Below are positions 22,623 through 31,734 of a DNA stretch of 64,000 nt, in pieces (positions within the stretch are counted from its first letter, which is position 1; the number at the start of each line of letters is the position of its first letter). The notes below the pieces were generated by a model, which worked only from the letters and a program-made list of their open reading frames with translations, was not told the origin of the DNA and made no database searches. The stretch is from IMG/VR virus record IMGVR_UViG_3300033182_000769, positions 1-64,000 of that record; one strand, given 5' to 3'. This DNA is from a virus. The position numbers and the translations under genes are program-made.

Positions 22623-24388
22623 TATAATACCGCTACTTCAATCAGTTTGATTCCTTCTTCGTTGTTACTTTCTAACGCAATGCCAAATACATTTTCGCCG
22701 GATCCTGCAACGGCATAACCGTTACTTCCTGCTACTAACCGTTGTCCTTTCTTAATTGCTCCACCTACTTTACAAGGTACACGCCCCTTAAGTGCAATGT
22801 ACTGTCCTTCTGCTTCGCTATTCATCATGTATGCTGGATTTGTTGATACAACACCAAGTGCTCTATCTCCTGCTTTACAGGCTTCAACATCATGTCCTTC
22901 GTAATCGCAAATACTAACAACTGTTCCTGCATCATAGTGTTTGTCTGTAGAGTATTTTTCTGCTAAGTCAGCGTAACGTGCTGCTGTTGCAGTGCCTTCA
23001 AATAAAACAGCAAGTAAGTTTCCTGAACCGTCTCTGGCAGCAATTGAGTTTGCTGTTGCAGTTGTTTTTGCTGTTCTGTACGACGGATCAGTATCTGTTG
23101 CTGTATTATCAATCTTAATTCTATCTGCTTTATCGGTTGTACCAATAAATTGTGTTGCATATAAATTACCATATGCATCACGTATAGGAACAGATGTTTT
23201 ATCAGGATCAGTTGGAATTGCTTGTGCCGGAGCAATTGAATTTAACTTATCTGAGTTTGATGCAGTACCGGTTAAGTTACCAATAACTGATCCTGTTAGT
23301 GTTCCTTGTAAACTTGCGCCCGAGTAACCAATAATCTTAGTATCGGCGTTAACCATAATGGTTGTGTCATTTGCTAACAAATTACCTTTACTTGTGCCTG
23401 TGCTATTACCAGTAACATTACCAATAATATCACCGTGGAATGTTGTAGCGTATGCGTCAGTCCACTTTAAATCTTCACTTCCAAAAGTAAAGTATTCGTC
23501 TGTTCCTGGAAAAATGCCGTCTTGTGTGATGTTTACAACATTTCTGATGTCTGTAGGACTTACTGTAATTCTAAAACGAAGCGGATTACCTAAGCGACTT
23601 TCAAAATAGATTTCGTCATCGTTCTCAACACGTAAACGAAAATCTGGAGCATTACCTAAGGTATAGCCTGTGTCTTGGAAGTTAATTTCTTCGTCAAAAC
23701 TAATGCTACCTTTTTGTAGATAGTTCTCAGCAAGAATACCTCCTAACCTTAAAGAGTTAGATGCAGAACCCCAATAAACATAATCTGTGCTAACACCGGA
23801 AGAGTTAGTTTTAGCAAGAGTGATACCTTTCTTAATTTCTGTAAAGTCATCAATTGGGTTCAACGTAGGGTTAAGAGTAAATGCTGTTTGGCTAATAATT
23901 CCTACTGTTTTACCAGCAGCAATCATCTTTAAGATAGTGTGGTTGGTATTTGTAATATCTTTAACAACTTGAGCGGAAACTAAACTTGCACCAAGTGATG
24001 ATGATGCTTCAGGACCAACAAGAATAAATTCTGTACCTGACCAAGTATACAATTGTTTAGCAGAGCTATCCCACCAAAATTCACCAACGCTTAAATCAGT
24101 TGGTGCTGAATCCGAAACTTCTGCACCGTTAACAACCTTCCACTTAGAACCGTCATAAAATCTTAACTTTTTATTACCACTATCATACCAAATTTGGCCT
24201 GTTACAGCCTTTGGCGGAGCAGTTGTGTTAGCAAAATGCTCCATCATATGTAAAAAGTTTTCGTTCTGTACTTCACCGTAACCGGCGTAGTTTTTACCTA
24301 CGAAACGAATATCAGTAGTGGTATCAATTGTACCATCTTCTACTGACGCTAAAAACGTCCCGTTAAATCTATCAACTTGATATGCCAT
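22622..24388 (-). CDS. Tail fibre protein A
   Basis: A 588-residue fibre protein. The N-terminal ~130 residues carry the attachment module shared by four tandem fibres here: a VDRFNGTFLASVEDGTID beta start, GYGEVQNENFLHMMEHF, then GQIWYDS and FILVGPE. The middle is repetitive Gly/Asn/Thr-rich beta sequence (DIIGNVTGNSTGTSKGNLL), typical of a trimeric shaft. The C-terminus contains the module RYADLAEKYSTDKHYDAGTV, known in cyanophage fibres, probably a tip or chaperone-like domain. It should bind the host surface. A late promoter motif lies 28 bases upstream of the start. Confidence 0.85.
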   Translation of the reverse strand: MAYQVDRFNGTFLASVEDGTIDTTTDIRFVGKNYAGYGEVQNENFLHMMEHFANTTAPPKAVTGQIWYDSGNKKLRFYDGSKWKVVNGAEVSDSAPTDLSVGEFWWDSSAKQLYTWSGTEFILVGPEASSSLGASLVSAQVVKDITNTNHTILKMIAAGKTVGIISQTAFTLNPTLNPIDDFTEIKKGITLAKTNSSGVSTDYVYWGSASNSLRLGGILAENYLQKGSISFDEEINFQDTGYTLGNAPDFRLRVENDDEIYFESRLGNPLRFRITVSPTDIRNVVNITQDGIFPGTDEYFTFGSEDLKWTDAYATTFHGDIIGNVTGNSTGTSKGNLLANDTTIMVNADTKIIGYSGASLQGTLTGSVIGNLTGTASNSDKLNSIAPAQAIPTDPDKTSVPIRDAYGNLYATQFIGTTDKADRIKIDNTATDTDPSYRTAKTTATANSIAARDGSGNLLAVLFEGTATAARYADLAEKYSTDKHYDAGTVVSICDYEGHDVEACKAGDRALGVVSTNPAYMMNSEAEGQYIALKGRVPCKVGGAIKKGQRLVAGSNGYAVAGSGENVFGIALESNNEEGIKLIEVAVL

Positions 24389-24415
24389 TTTAGTTCTCTT
24401 CCTGGTTGCTCTTTA

Positions 24416-24423
24416 TATTTATT
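24416..24423 (-). promoter_or_regulatory. T4-type late promoter motif
   Basis: On the minus strand: AATAAATA, one mismatch from TATAAATA, in the gap between the fibre-chaperone-like gene and tail fibre A, 28 bases before the fibre's ATG. Confidence 0.5.
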
Positions 24424-24784
24424 ACAAATCTACCACTCGTTGGGCAGCATCTTCTCTTTGCTGTTCTAACGCCAAATATTCCGCTTCTGACATTGTAGTA
24501 GTGATTCCTAATGCTTTCTGTCTAATGTGCCTTAACACTTTCCAGTCAGTGCTATTTAAGAATTCTCTCTCTTGACCATTGGCAACTTCGGTTGCTTTTT
24601 GTTCAATTACTTCGGCACTAACCGAAACCACACTCCTTGATTCTACATCAAAATAATGAGTCTGGTCTACAATACTATTATGCTCTTCATCAGTAATTGT
24701 TACAATTGTTACTGTTTCGGGAACATTTGGCTCATAATTTAAAATTGATGCAATCTCATTATTTTCTATGCAAACGTAATACAT
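24422..24784 (-). CDS. Tail fibre assembly chaperone-like protein
   Basis: A 120-residue protein. Its end (LNSTDWKVLRHIRQKALG, then MSEAEYLALEQQREDAAQ) resembles phage tail-fibre assembly/chaperone proteins, which help fibre trimers fold. The start is at the ATG at 24784, two bases after the upstream fibre's stop, with GGAG five bases before it. A longer ORF form would overlap that fibre. It sits directly between fibres A and B, which supports a fibre-folding role. No enzyme motif. Confidence 0.6.
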   Translation of the reverse strand: MYYVCIENNEIASILNYEPNVPETVTIVTITDEEHNSIVDQTHYFDVESRSVVSVSAEVIEQKATEVANGQEREFLNSTDWKVLRHIRQKALGITTTMSEAEYLALEQQREDAAQRVVDL

Positions 24785-24785
24785 A

Positions 24786-27035
24786 TTAACTCCATACTGC
24801 CAACCAGTTTGCGGCCGGTGTGCTTCTTTGCTCTGTATTCTGTACATATACTCTAATTCTGTCTCCTAAATTAGACCATGTACAACGTAAACTATCGTTG
24901 CCGTCTACACCGCCTGCGTAATGAATTACAGCAATCGACGGCATGAACGCAATTAAGTTGCCCATTGATTTTCCACTTGGCGGAAACACATCAAAATAGT
25001 TTCTACTATTATTCCAACTACCTACTTGGTTTGTATAGCCCGAAGTACTATATTGTGTATTACCGTATGTAATGTTTGAAGTAGATGCTACGCTGTCGAC
25101 ATATTGTTTTGTTGCAGCGTGTAAGTTATTAACCGGATTACCGTTTAATGTTAGATAACCGCTCATTGAGCCGCCGCTCAACGCAACTTTATTTGGATCA
25201 GTAGCATTAATTGTAATATTGCCAGTGCCATCAAACGGCACGCCGTTTATTGATCTTGGTGTTTGTAATCTTGTAGCGGTAGTTGAATTGCCAGTAACAT
25301 TACCTACCAAGTCCGCTGTAATTCTACGAGCAGAGAAATCTCCGTTGCCGTCTCTGGCTACAACCTTTAAACCTACGTTGCTTGGTGTAGCATCAACTGA
25401 CCATGTAGTTGAAGTGTTACCATCATAATCTAAACCTGTTAGATAATTACCTCTATCAAGCGTGGCAAACACTGTGGCACCCCAAACCGGTGCGCCTGTT
25501 CCGCTACAACGTAAAACTTGTCCCGGTGCACCCGGTGCAACAAATGCTGTTGTACTTGCCGCTGACTGGTATGGTAACGCACCTGCCGCACCACCGTTAA
25601 CATTATTAGCATAGGTAGCAACTGTTGCTGTATCTGCATTACCGGTCAAGTCTCCAACCACATCGGTAGCATATAATTTGTTAAATGGCTTAGCACTATG
25701 GCCTAAATTAATATTAGACCCGGCAGCAATTGAAGGTAGATTTTCTCCCCCTTGAGACAGTGCAGTAGGCGCTGACCATAATTGTAAGAATGTACTTGAA
25801 TCAGGGCCTTCGATTGTTAATCCCGACGGCGCTGAAATTGTAGCACCTGATCCAGTACTAATTGATAACTGTCCTAAACCTACATTAATACCTGTATCTG
25901 CAACATTTAAATGCGTCAAAGTTCCAAGAACTTCTAAACTTGATTTAGTTACAGTATTTTTAATTGTATCTCCCACCAGTGTATTTGCATCTGCAGGCAC
26001 ATTAATATTGCTTGTACCGTCAAACGGTACGCCATTAATTGTTCTGGTGGTTTGTAATTTAGTAGCACTAAAAGCATTACCGCTTAATGATGCTCCAATG
26101 AATTCGTTTGCTCTAACAATACCAAATGTGCTTGTACCTGAACTGGTAACATTACCTTGCAAGTTACCTAAAACGTCTGCTGTAATTGTTCCTGCTTTAA
26201 AATTACCACTTGAATCACGTGCAACAACAGTACCAATAATGTTATTTGGTGTTGCATCAACATCCCAGCGCACAGGATTGTAACCATTAAAATCTGTACC
26301 TCTTACATAATCACCCGCTTCAAGGTATCCGTGTGTAGTAGCACTTATGGTAATATCTGCTGTTCCATTAAAACCTACACCGTTAATTTGCCTGGTTTTG
26401 TCTAACTGTGCAGCTCTTGTTGCTACACCATCTAAGTTTCCTTTATAGGTATTTGCAATGTCTGATAATGTAAAGCCTTGTGCAATTACATCAAATCCTG
26501 GAATGGCTTCTTCTGGAGAAATACTAAATGGATTGGATGAAAATATTGCTGTTACTAACCCGTTAACAATAATTTGAATAACAGGATAGCGTCTATTATC
26601 TTTACCTAAAATTGTAGTAGAATGAGCCTGTGTAGTGTCAAACCCTTCAGCAACTTCTGGTCCAACTAATAACCAATCAGTACCTGTCCATACGTGTAAA
26701 GATAAGTCTGGTTGTTTTAACCAAAAACTACCTTCTGCTGGATTTTCAGGAGCAGCATCAGCAGGTACAGCATTGCCAACAGGTGACCAATACTGTCCAT
26801 CATACACATATAAGTTATTAGTTGATGTATTAAACCAAGTTTGTCCTGACACAGGTCTGCTTGGTGAAATTTCATTTGAGAAATTTTCTAATAAGTACAG
26901 AAAATTCTCATTCTGTAGTTCACCGTATCCAATATAATTTCTTCCAACAAGACTTATGCTTGTAGAAGTATCTACAGTTGCATCGGCAAGTGAAGTTAAC
27001 TCTGCTCCACTATACCTGTTTATAATATATGCCAT
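24786..27035 (-). CDS. Tail fibre protein B
   Basis: A 749-residue fibre protein, the longest of the four. It carries the shared N-terminal module (IINRYSGAELTSLADATVD, GYGELQNENFLYLLENFSN, GQTWFNTS). The shaft contains a duplicated unit: residues about 242-343 and 530-607 share 'GTDFNGYN...DVDATP' / 'GLDYDGNT...SVDATP' and 'TRTINGVPFDGTSNINV'. The motif TRxINGVxFxGT appears a third time near 205. The C-terminal part ends with an ATKQYVD helix (a fibre trimerisation/registration motif) and a Trp-ending tip. Likely a host-binding fibre. Confidence 0.85.
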   Translation of the reverse strand: MAYIINRYSGAELTSLADATVDTSTSISLVGRNYIGYGELQNENFLYLLENFSNEISPSRPVSGQTWFNTSTNNLYVYDGQYWSPVGNAVPADAAPENPAEGSFWLKQPDLSLHVWTGTDWLLVGPEVAEGFDTTQAHSTTILGKDNRRYPVIQIIVNGLVTAIFSSNPFSISPEEAIPGFDVIAQGFTLSDIANTYKGNLDGVATRAAQLDKTRQINGVGFNGTADITISATTHGYLEAGDYVRGTDFNGYNPVRWDVDATPNNIIGTVVARDSSGNFKAGTITADVLGNLQGNVTSSGTSTFGIVRANEFIGASLSGNAFSATKLQTTRTINGVPFDGTSNINVPADANTLVGDTIKNTVTKSSLEVLGTLTHLNVADTGINVGLGQLSISTGSGATISAPSGLTIEGPDSSTFLQLWSAPTALSQGGENLPSIAAGSNINLGHSAKPFNKLYATDVVGDLTGNADTATVATYANNVNGGAAGALPYQSAASTTAFVAPGAPGQVLRCSGTGAPVWGATVFATLDRGNYLTGLDYDGNTSTTWSVDATPSNVGLKVVARDGNGDFSARRITADLVGNVTGNSTTATRLQTPRSINGVPFDGTGNITINATDPNKVALSGGSMSGYLTLNGNPVNNLHAATKQYVDSVASTSNITYGNTQYSTSGYTNQVGSWNNSRNYFDVFPPSGKSMGNLIAFMPSIAVIHYAGGVDGNDSLRCTWSNLGDRIRVYVQNTEQRSTPAANWLAVWS

Positions 27036-27053
27036 CCAAACGCTCCTAATCTA

Positions 27054-28916
27054 TTATGGTGGAAGTACCGTGTCAGAAATATGTGTCCAAACATTGGCTA
27101 CAATTCTAAACTCTTTAATAATACGTGTTGTTGATATCGAAGCCGGTGAAACATTTGCTTGCGCAATCGCAACGTTTGTAACCGCAGGGGCTGTACCAGT
27201 TGGTGTTACAAATGTTGCTGTACTTTGGCTTACTAACGGATCGATATCTAAATTTGTTGAAGAATTTGACAAAAGTGTACATAAAATTCTTGCTATTGTT
27301 CCATCTCTATATTCCGAAACAGGGGCAATATTGTTTAAAATATTTGTAACAATATAACTATTTGGTTTACCGTCTGTTAAGTCCATACTTAAGACAATTG
27401 ATCGTGTTTCTGCAACATCATCAACATATTCTTTTGTAGCAGCATCTTGCTGATCTACAGGATTCTGAAGACCGGTAATTTTTGGACTTCCTAAAAGAGC
27501 AATATTACCAGTTCCGTCTGGTTGTAACTCTAAATCTAAATTGCCTTTAGTTGTATAGATTGTATTTCCTACCAAACGCATTTCTGTGTTTGCAGGCGGA
27601 ACCGATGGTGTAGTTACGCCATCCGGACCAATGTCAACCCAAACCTGAGGACCAAAGTTGCTTACATTTGGAATAGATGTGCCGTAGAATGTGGTTGAAT
27701 CTAATACATCGTTTCCGTCAATTTTAAACTTCTTATTAATGGCTAAATTTATATGTTCTGAACTTGTCCATGCCGAACTTGCTAATGCAGGCACGTCTCC
27801 GTCTGCTGCCTCTCCGTTTTGAGACCATAATAAAATATGAGGAGTCGCGCCATCAAGTATGATACCGCCACCGTCTGCTGCTTCGTCTGTAGGAGTAACG
27901 CCTTCTTGCCTTGCTAACTGAATATTTTTATCTTCAATTGTTAAAGTTTCTGCGTTAACTGTTGTAGTTTCACCGTTAACTGTTAAGTCGCCTTCAATCG
28001 TTACATTGCCGCCAAAGTTAGCATTACTATCCGCTGCTCCTTCGTAGAAGTCAATTGTTCTCAAACCTGCTTGAATTAGAATAGCATTTTCTTGGGTAAT
28101 TCCTCGTCTAACGTTTATTGATAAGTTTTTATCAGATGCTGCGTTTGAAAGGAAAACATTACCAGCAGTAACAGTTAAGTTTGCTTGGCCTGCACTTCCA
28201 ACAACAATACCCAGGTCAGTGTTAATACGAACCTGTCCTTCAATTTGGTTTGAAGTATCTTTTCGTACATAAGTAACAGCCGGAATACCACCTAACTGCT
28301 CTGAATTTGTTGATGTTACGTTAAATTTAATACCTGCTAATGTTCCTGCATTGAAACCAGGATAAATGTTTCCGCTAAAACCTTCAATTAAGTTCTTAGG
28401 TGTAAATGTGTCTTTTGCAAAAATACCTAATAGTATACCATTAGTATACATATAAGTTACAACACGAGTTTGGTTTAGCGTATCAAGGATGCTGTCAACT
28501 TTAAATCCCGACACTCCTTGAGTTTCGGAATATGCAGGTCCTAAAAGAATAGTTTCTGTGCCGTCAAAGAAATATAATTGTTTTGATGTATCATTGAACC
28601 ACAGGTCTCCAACACCGAGCGTAGTAGGTTGTGTATTTGCAATTGTTGCAGAGCTAACTGGCAAAAATGCCTGACCGCTATAAACTTTTAACTTCAGCTC
28701 TGAAGCGTCAAACCACACCTGTCCTCTAACAGGATGTAATGGCTCTGATGTACCTGAAAAATTTTCAAGTAACTTAATAAAGTTTTCGTTAAAATATTCA
28801 CCGTAACCGCTATAGTTTTTACCAACTAACGTTAAGTCTGTTGACAATGTATCAATTTGGCCGTCAGCCACTGTAGCAATTATAGTTCCATCTGTTTTAT
28901 TAATTTGATATGCCAT
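27054..28916 (-). CDS. Tail fibre protein C
   Basis: A 620-residue fibre with the shared N-terminal module (INKTDGTIIATVADGQID, GYGEYFNENFIKLLENFSG, GQVWFDA). The middle has the parallel-beta unit GGNVTIEGDLTVNGETTTV followed by DKNIQLA, commonly seen in cyanophage fibres. A D-A-A-T-K-E-Y-V-D registration helix lies near the end. The C-terminal about 110 residues are beta-rich and differ from the other fibres. Co-transcribed with fibres B and D with gaps of under 20 bases. Confidence 0.83.
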   Translation of the reverse strand: MAYQINKTDGTIIATVADGQIDTLSTDLTLVGKNYSGYGEYFNENFIKLLENFSGTSEPLHPVRGQVWFDASELKLKVYSGQAFLPVSSATIANTQPTTLGVGDLWFNDTSKQLYFFDGTETILLGPAYSETQGVSGFKVDSILDTLNQTRVVTYMYTNGILLGIFAKDTFTPKNLIEGFSGNIYPGFNAGTLAGIKFNVTSTNSEQLGGIPAVTYVRKDTSNQIEGQVRINTDLGIVVGSAGQANLTVTAGNVFLSNAASDKNLSINVRRGITQENAILIQAGLRTIDFYEGAADSNANFGGNVTIEGDLTVNGETTTVNAETLTIEDKNIQLARQEGVTPTDEAADGGGIILDGATPHILLWSQNGEAADGDVPALASSAWTSSEHINLAINKKFKIDGNDVLDSTTFYGTSIPNVSNFGPQVWVDIGPDGVTTPSVPPANTEMRLVGNTIYTTKGNLDLELQPDGTGNIALLGSPKITGLQNPVDQQDAATKEYVDDVAETRSIVLSMDLTDGKPNSYIVTNILNNIAPVSEYRDGTIARILCTLLSNSSTNLDIDPLVSQSTATFVTPTGTAPAVTNVAIAQANVSPASISTTRIIKEFRIVANVWTHISDTVLPP

Positions 28917-28930
28917 TTATCTTCTCTACC

Positions 28931-31057
28931 TTAATACGCTGTTGTAAACTTAGCCGGTCCTGATCTAATAATATAATTTAATGTCTGGAATGGGTTCATA
29001 ATACCTATTGGAGTTCCTAATAAGAAATCTGTACTTGGTGTTTTAATACCGCCCGACTCATTCAAATATTGTGCTTGGCCTGGCGCTGTTGGGCCTAAGC
29101 CTGTTACACCCGGAGGACTAATAGCAGTATCAATACGTAATCCAGCATACTGTACACCATTTGCTGTCATATCGTGGCTGTGTTCTGGCAAGTTACCAAG
29201 TGTTAACGATACAGAGTTCTGACCTGCGGTTGCTGCTAATGTACTTCCTTCAATACCTTCAACACGAGCAGGACTTGGTTCGCCGCCGCCTGCATCAACG
29301 AAGCCGCCGGTTGCGTTTGGTACTGTTTGGCCATTATCCATATTATGTTTACCGAGTGGGAATCTGCCTCGTAAGTCTGGTATTCTGTATGTACCAACTC
29401 CACTTAACGTTGCCAAACCATTGAACTTAGTTCCAATAACATCGTATAGATCTGGATATTTACTACGTTCAACTTCGGAGCCATCACAAAGCAGGTATCC
29501 ATACGGTGCAGAGGTTCCTGCAAACGGCATAATAGTTCCAATTGGTACGCCTAAATCTCCTACAAATACATCTCGTGTTTCTTTAATAAGACCTGTACTT
29601 CCTCTATATACAAGAACATAATCGCCTTTTTCCGAAACATTAGGATTTGGAGTGTCTTTACTGCTAATAATATTTGCAGTTAATGATGTATTAAATACTT
29701 TAGTATAACTACCAACTTGTCCGTCAAATGTGATAGCAGGAGCAATTACGTCTCCTGTCATTGAAAAACTTGTAACGTTTTTTAAGTTTGTTGCAGTATT
29801 CGCATTACCTGTAATATTACCGTCAATTGTACCGACAATAGTGTCTGCAATAATTGACTTTGCTCGTACATTATTCCAACGTAACTCTTCAGTACCTAAA
29901 TCATAAGTATCTAACGCTGACGGAACAACATTTTTAGTTTGTGTTACACCGTCAACTAATAAACCATTACCAACGATGATACTCTTTGAAACCGAAAGGC
30001 CGCCTGCTGTTCTAATTGAACCGCTGTTTAAACTTAAACTTTCGTCAGTGTTTGTAACAACAATATTTCCAGTAAACGCTGCATCACCGTCTACATCTAA
30101 TGTACTATCAGGCGATGCCTTGTTAATTCCTACTCTATCTTCAATAACACGAAGAACAGTTGCTGGAATTCCATCTCGGTTTGTTTGTAAGTCTAATGAG
30201 CTACCTGCTGCTGAATTATAAATTTTTGCAGAGGTTGTAGATGTTGAAATGTTTAAGTTACCGTCAACACCAACAATGATGCCGCTATTGTTTCTAACGT
30301 TAAAGCCGTATTCAGTTGTATTGATTTGGTCTGTACGTAAGAACTTTCCTGCTTCAACTTCGGTTCCATTTACATTTAATGCATCTGCATTTTGTGCTGT
30401 GCCAATTAACTTAGGTAAGTTTCCACCTGCAAATATTGACGCAAATTCAGTTGCTTCTGTAGTTGTTGCAGGCTGTGCAATATTAATACCAGACTTAACT
30501 GTTGTAAATCCGCTAATACCAATTTTTGGCGTAAACGAATCTTTAGAAACAATTGCAACAGGAATATCTGCAATATAAAAAATTAAAATACTTTTATCGA
30601 GGTTGTCAGAGTCAGCAATTGTTTCTACCGCTGGGCCGTAACGTAACCCGTCAATAGTACTTTCGCTCGGACCAACAAGCAACCAACGTGTACCGGTGTA
30701 AATTCTTAACTGTTGGTTAGTTGTGTCAACCCATAGTTCACCAACTTTTGAGTTTTCAACTGACGGTTCAGTTGGTGACTTTTGAATGTTAGATGCTGCT
30801 TTCCAGTTTGTATTATCCCAAATCTGTAACACACCGTTTTCAGTATCAAACCACAACTGCCCCTCAATTGGATTAATTGGCGCAGTGTCGCTTGCAAAAT
30901 TTTCTAATAGGTGTAAAAAGTTTTCGCCTATGATCTGACCATAACCGGTAACATTACGTCCTGGCAACGTAATACTTGTATCTTGACTTGAAGTATTATC
31001 GTATACTGTTATTGGTGTTTTGTTTTCGCTGTCTGTAAAATTAACAATATATGGCAT
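28931..31057 (-). CDS. Tail fibre protein D with tail-collar domain
   Basis: A 708-residue fibre with the shared N-terminal module (DSENKTPITVYDNTSSQDT, GYGQIIGENFLHLLENFAS, GQLWFDT). The C-terminal 200 residues contain a phage tail-collar domain (Pfam PF07484 type) near residue 505: VPIGTIMPFAGTSAPYGYLL, then CDGSEVERSKYPDLYDVIGT and YRIPDLRGRFPLGK. T4 short tail fibre gp12 has the same domain. It therefore probably acts in irreversible adsorption, while fibres A-C may serve reversible binding. Located just downstream of the virion protein at 31060. Confidence 0.88.
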   Translation of the reverse strand: MPYIVNFTDSENKTPITVYDNTSSQDTSITLPGRNVTGYGQIIGENFLHLLENFASDTAPINPIEGQLWFDTENGVLQIWDNTNWKAASNIQKSPTEPSVENSKVGELWVDTTNQQLRIYTGTRWLLVGPSESTIDGLRYGPAVETIADSDNLDKSILIFYIADIPVAIVSKDSFTPKIGISGFTTVKSGINIAQPATTTEATEFASIFAGGNLPKLIGTAQNADALNVNGTEVEAGKFLRTDQINTTEYGFNVRNNSGIIVGVDGNLNISTSTTSAKIYNSAAGSSLDLQTNRDGIPATVLRVIEDRVGINKASPDSTLDVDGDAAFTGNIVVTNTDESLSLNSGSIRTAGGLSVSKSIIVGNGLLVDGVTQTKNVVPSALDTYDLGTEELRWNNVRAKSIIADTIVGTIDGNITGNANTATNLKNVTSFSMTGDVIAPAITFDGQVGSYTKVFNTSLTANIISSKDTPNPNVSEKGDYVLVYRGSTGLIKETRDVFVGDLGVPIGTIMPFAGTSAPYGYLLCDGSEVERSKYPDLYDVIGTKFNGLATLSGVGTYRIPDLRGRFPLGKHNMDNGQTVPNATGGFVDAGGGEPSPARVEGIEGSTLAATAGQNSVSLTLGNLPEHSHDMTANGVQYAGLRIDTAISPPGVTGLGPTAPGQAQYLNESGGIKTPSTDFLLGTPIGIMNPFQTLNYIIRSGPAKFTTAY

Positions 31058-31059
31058 CG

Positions 31060-31701
31060 TTATACCTCAGTAAATCCAGTTAAACTTTGTACACGGATTG
31101 TATAGTCAATCTGTAATAATCTGTTCAGTGATTTCTGAACAGGGTGGAAAACAACATGAGTTAGTAACTTTCCAGTTCCGGTTGGATTAAACGATTTTAA
31201 TCCTAACTCGTCAAACACAAAGTTACCGTCCATATCTACACTATTATCAAACGCTTCTTGGTCTGTAGGCTCGCCGTAATCGAGCACACACGAAATAATA
31301 ATATCACTGTAGGTTGCACCAGCAACGTGTCGAATTTCCATCTTATTTCTTACCGGATCTGTATTTTCAACAGCATTTTGGTCTACTACTTTAGTGTATG
31401 TTTGATTATATAAGTTAGAATTTACGCCAACTGTATTAGGTGTAAGATATGTAATAAGGCCTGTTGGATCTACACTGGTACCTCCAGTTCCAAATGCCAT
31501 TTCATATATTGTACCCTGACCTTGATTTGAAAGACTGTTCACCATTGCAACACTCATATTTTCATAATGTATAGCGTTGCGTTTGTCAATAAAGACTTCG
31601 CCTGATTTAGGATCGAAAATCTTTATATGACCTTCAAAGTGAAAACCTCCTGTTTCGTTTGGACGGGTTTCTTGTTTTACGGGTTTTTCTGTGTTTGCCA
31701 T
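31060..31701 (-). CDS. Virion/baseplate structural protein
   Basis: A 213-residue protein taken from the ATG at 31701 (MANTEKPVKQETRPNETGG). An ATG at 31722 is an in-frame alternative but lies at the predicted late transcription start. The sequence (GGFHFEGHIKIFDPKSGEVF, then NAIHYENMSVAMVNSL and DYTIRVQSLTGFTEV) is characteristic of a virion protein conserved in T4-like marine phages beside gp7. It has no enzyme motif. Between gp7 and the fibres it is likely a baseplate or fibre-joint component. A late promoter motif lies just upstream. Confidence 0.7.
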   Translation of the reverse strand: MANTEKPVKQETRPNETGGFHFEGHIKIFDPKSGEVFIDKRNAIHYENMSVAMVNSLSNQGQGTIYEMAFGTGGTSVDPTGLITYLTPNTVGVNSNLYNQTYTKVVDQNAVENTDPVRNKMEIRHVAGATYSDIIISCVLDYGEPTDQEAFDNSVDMDGNFVFDELGLKSFNPTGTGKLLTHVVFHPVQKSLNRLLQIDYTIRVQSLTGFTEV

Positions 31702-31726
31702 TTTCGTCTCTTTGGTTTCCATAGTG

Positions 31727-31734
31727 TATTTATT
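31727..31734 (-). promoter_or_regulatory. T4-type late promoter motif
   Basis: On the minus strand AATAAATA, 26 bases before the ATG at 31701 and overlapping the end of gp7. It may drive the virion protein and the fibre genes. Confidence 0.45.
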
